A stretch of DNA of 64,000 nucleotides from NCBI RefSeq assembly GCF_965243865.1, contig NZ_OZ251603.1:1488001-1552000 (forward strand), given 5' to 3'. The notes beneath the pieces are model-generated. The model saw only the letters and a program-made list of their open reading frames with translations, was not told where the DNA came from and did not search any database. Source of the DNA: Hyphomicrobium_A sp965243865. GTDB taxonomy: Bacteria; Pseudomonadota; Alphaproteobacteria; Rhizobiales; Hyphomicrobiaceae. This document shows, piece by piece, positions 62,762 through 64,000 of this stretch (the stretch's first letter is position 1; each line of letters opens with the position of its first letter). The position numbers and the translations under genes are program-made.

Positions 62762-64000
62762 ATGAGGCATTTTGCGTCGCTATTGGCATCCGTATGCGCG
62801 CTGGCGGGAATCGTCGCGGCAATGCCGGCAATGGCCGCCTGCCCGGCCGGCGATGACCTCGATATCCAGCTTCGCGACAAGGAGCTGCAGCGCCACCTCA
62901 TTCTGTCGGGCGCCCTCGGTGCCGAAATCGGCCGCGCCAACGAAAAGATGCTGCGCACCGCCGTGGCCGACTTCCGTACTGCGAACGCCCTCCCCGGAAC
63001 CGACCAGGACCTCCTCACCGAGGCCGAGTGCGACACCCTCAAGCACAACAACGACGCCGTCTACGCGTTCATCGGCTTCAAGCAGGTGGTCAACCCAGTC
63101 AACAACCTGAAGATGACCTTCCCTGCCGGCCTTCTGCCACCTGAGGCAAAACCCTCTAACTTGAGCTGGCAGGAATACGAGAACCCCGCCGTAAGCCGCA
63201 TCGGCATCGACGTGTTTCGCGTCTCGGGCCGGGAATCCTCCAACAGTTCGTTCGCCCGCGGCTACCAGTCTTATGGCGCCCTGACCCTGACGTTCGTCCA
63301 CAACTCGGGTTCCGAGATGATCGCCGAGGGCGCCGGTAACCGCTGGGGCTCGCGCTACTATTTCCACAACCTCAACTTCGAGTATCAGGGCGGTCAGCGC
63401 GGTATCTATCTGCGCTTCGACATGCGCCCACCGGCCAACTTCATCCCGCCGCCGGAGATACTCGCCGCCGCCCGCCTCGAAAAATCTAAGAAGGCGGTCA
63501 CCAAGCTGTTCACCGGTGGAGTTGCCGGCGCCACGCCGCCCAATGAGAACGAGATCGCCTGGGCCCTCATTGCCCGCGCCGTATTCAACATTGTTGCGTC
63601 TGACTTCTACGACCAGAACGGCTGGCGCGAGTTGACCACGCAAAACTGCGTCTTCGGCTCGGCCCGTCGAGCCCGCCGCGGCGGCGTTCGCATCGTCTTT
63701 GCCACCACTCGGGCGATGGTCGACCGCGAGGGCGACATGAGCACCATGTTCGGCAACGCCCCGAGCGACAAGATCACCTTCGGCTGTGTGCAGGTGAACC
63801 CGCGCATCTCGCGCGGTGACAGCTCCTACCGCGGCGCCTGGCGCGGAGCAGCCCGCGCTGCCAATGCACGCATCAAGCTGCTTGAAGACCCCATCGACCG
63901 CACCAACGAGAATTATATCCGCATCATCGACACTTCGGCCTCGGAGGACGCAACGCACGCCCTCCTTGTCATCCACGGCTACAACAACTCCTTCCAGGAG
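62762..64000 (+). CDS. Exported DUF900-type alpha/beta hydrolase, 3' end cut by window edge
   Basis: The 413 visible codons have a signal peptide at 1-25 (ending AMA/AC). A region with LQRHLILSGALGAEIGRANE and AVADFRTANALPGTDQ follows, which resembles a degenerate peptidoglycan-binding helix set. Then comes a beta-rich part (FARGYQSYGALTLTFVHNSG). The last part begins the DUF900 hydrolase: RGGVRIVFATTRAMV, the FGxxxS-like MFGNAPSDKITFGCVQV, and LLVIHGYNNSFQE at the very edge. The nucleophile Ser and catalytic His lie beyond the window. The enzyme should act in the periplasm; its substrate is unknown. Confidence 0.82.
   Translation, partial: MRHFASLLASVCALAGIVAAMPAMAACPAGDDLDIQLRDKELQRHLILSGALGAEIGRANEKMLRTAVADFRTANALPGTDQDLLTEAECDTLKHNNDAVYAFIGFKQVVNPVNNLKMTFPAGLLPPEAKPSNLSWQEYENPAVSRIGIDVFRVSGRESSNSSFARGYQSYGALTLTFVHNSGSEMIAEGAGNRWGSRYYFHNLNFEYQGGQRGIYLRFDMRPPANFIPPPEILAAARLEKSKKAVTKLFTGGVAGATPPNENEIAWALIARAVFNIVASDFYDQNGWRELTTQNCVFGSARRARRGGVRIVFATTRAMVDREGDMSTMFGNAPSDKITFGCVQVNPRISRGDSSYRGAWRGAARAANARIKLLEDPIDRTNENYIRIIDTSASEDATHALLVIHGYNNSFQE

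Noticed and set aside
62780..63976. 398-codon open frame on the minus strand at the right edge
   Set aside because: It is antisense to the exported DUF900 protein, which has a signal peptide and hydrolase motifs; the minus frame has neither.

Overview
The window is GC-rich chromosomal DNA from an alphaproteobacterium, most likely of the order Hyphomicrobiales (Rhizobiales), perhaps near the Hyphomicrobium group. The evidence is a class I lysyl-tRNA synthetase, a DnaX without the usual zinc cysteines, an H-NS-like protein ending in TWTGRGRxPxWL, a PodJ/SEL1-type polarity protein, an ffs-dnaX-ybaB block, a heterodimer-type methylmalonyl-CoA mutase small subunit, and promoter motifs of the EcfG (GGAAC-N16/17-CGTT) and HrcA/CIRCE types. 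No insertion sequence, prophage, CRISPR array or rRNA operon was seen. The window reads as a core chromosome segment with a few accessory genes.

Left third (1-20 kb). A cut-off outer-membrane beta-barrel gene is followed by a lysozyme-fold murein enzyme. Next comes the run CoA pyrophosphatase, DUF6111, CCA tRNA nucleotidyltransferase, then a YcbB-like L,D-transpeptidase. groES-groEL has a near-consensus sigma70 promoter overlapped by a CIRCE operator. A stress block follows: PfpI/DJ-1, an H-NS-like protein and an iron-type superoxide dismutase with an exact EcfG promoter motif. After that come cytochrome c, a DUF4236 protein, a HerA/DUF853 ATPase, mutA without an adjacent mutB, MsrA, MepA, an alpha/beta hydrolase and an SRPBCC protein.

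Middle (20-42 kb). The genes are a PAS-GAF-GGDEF-EAL protein, TerB, lysK, a one-gene DUF262/DUF1524 (GmrSD-like) candidate restriction factor, DUF952-pyrD, the ligase-associated repair pair (Lhr-type helicase and PdeM), a TIGR02186-TauE/SafE pair, the PodJ-like protein, YjbQ, proline iminopeptidase, a DUF4212/SSS symporter pair, MscL and tRNA-Gly(CCC). Four short perfect hairpins lie in tandem between yjbQ and pip.

Right third (42-64 kb). MarC is followed by a leftward signalling cluster (sensor kinase, FixJ-type regulator, receiver-only regulator, LysR regulator). Then comes the most striking locus: a predicted Tat-exported GH46 chitosanase facing a 1146-residue membrane protein that joins a GH18-like domain, a NodB-type deacetylase and a processive GT2 synthase. 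This suggests synthesis, de-N-acetylation and trimming of a GlcN/GlcNAc polymer. A receiver-only regulator beyond it has an exact EcfG motif so close to its ATG that its mRNA should be nearly leaderless. The rest is a LigD without a phosphoesterase domain, a second GT2 enzyme, a solute-binding protein, an LpxH-like phosphatase coupled to a GT4 glycosyltransferase, a VanX-like dipeptidase, a PEBP protein, ybaB, dnaX, the small SRP RNA with its promoter, and a cut-off secreted DUF900 hydrolase.

There are many long antisense open frames in this GC-rich DNA. I treat them as shadows and list the main ones as rejected.
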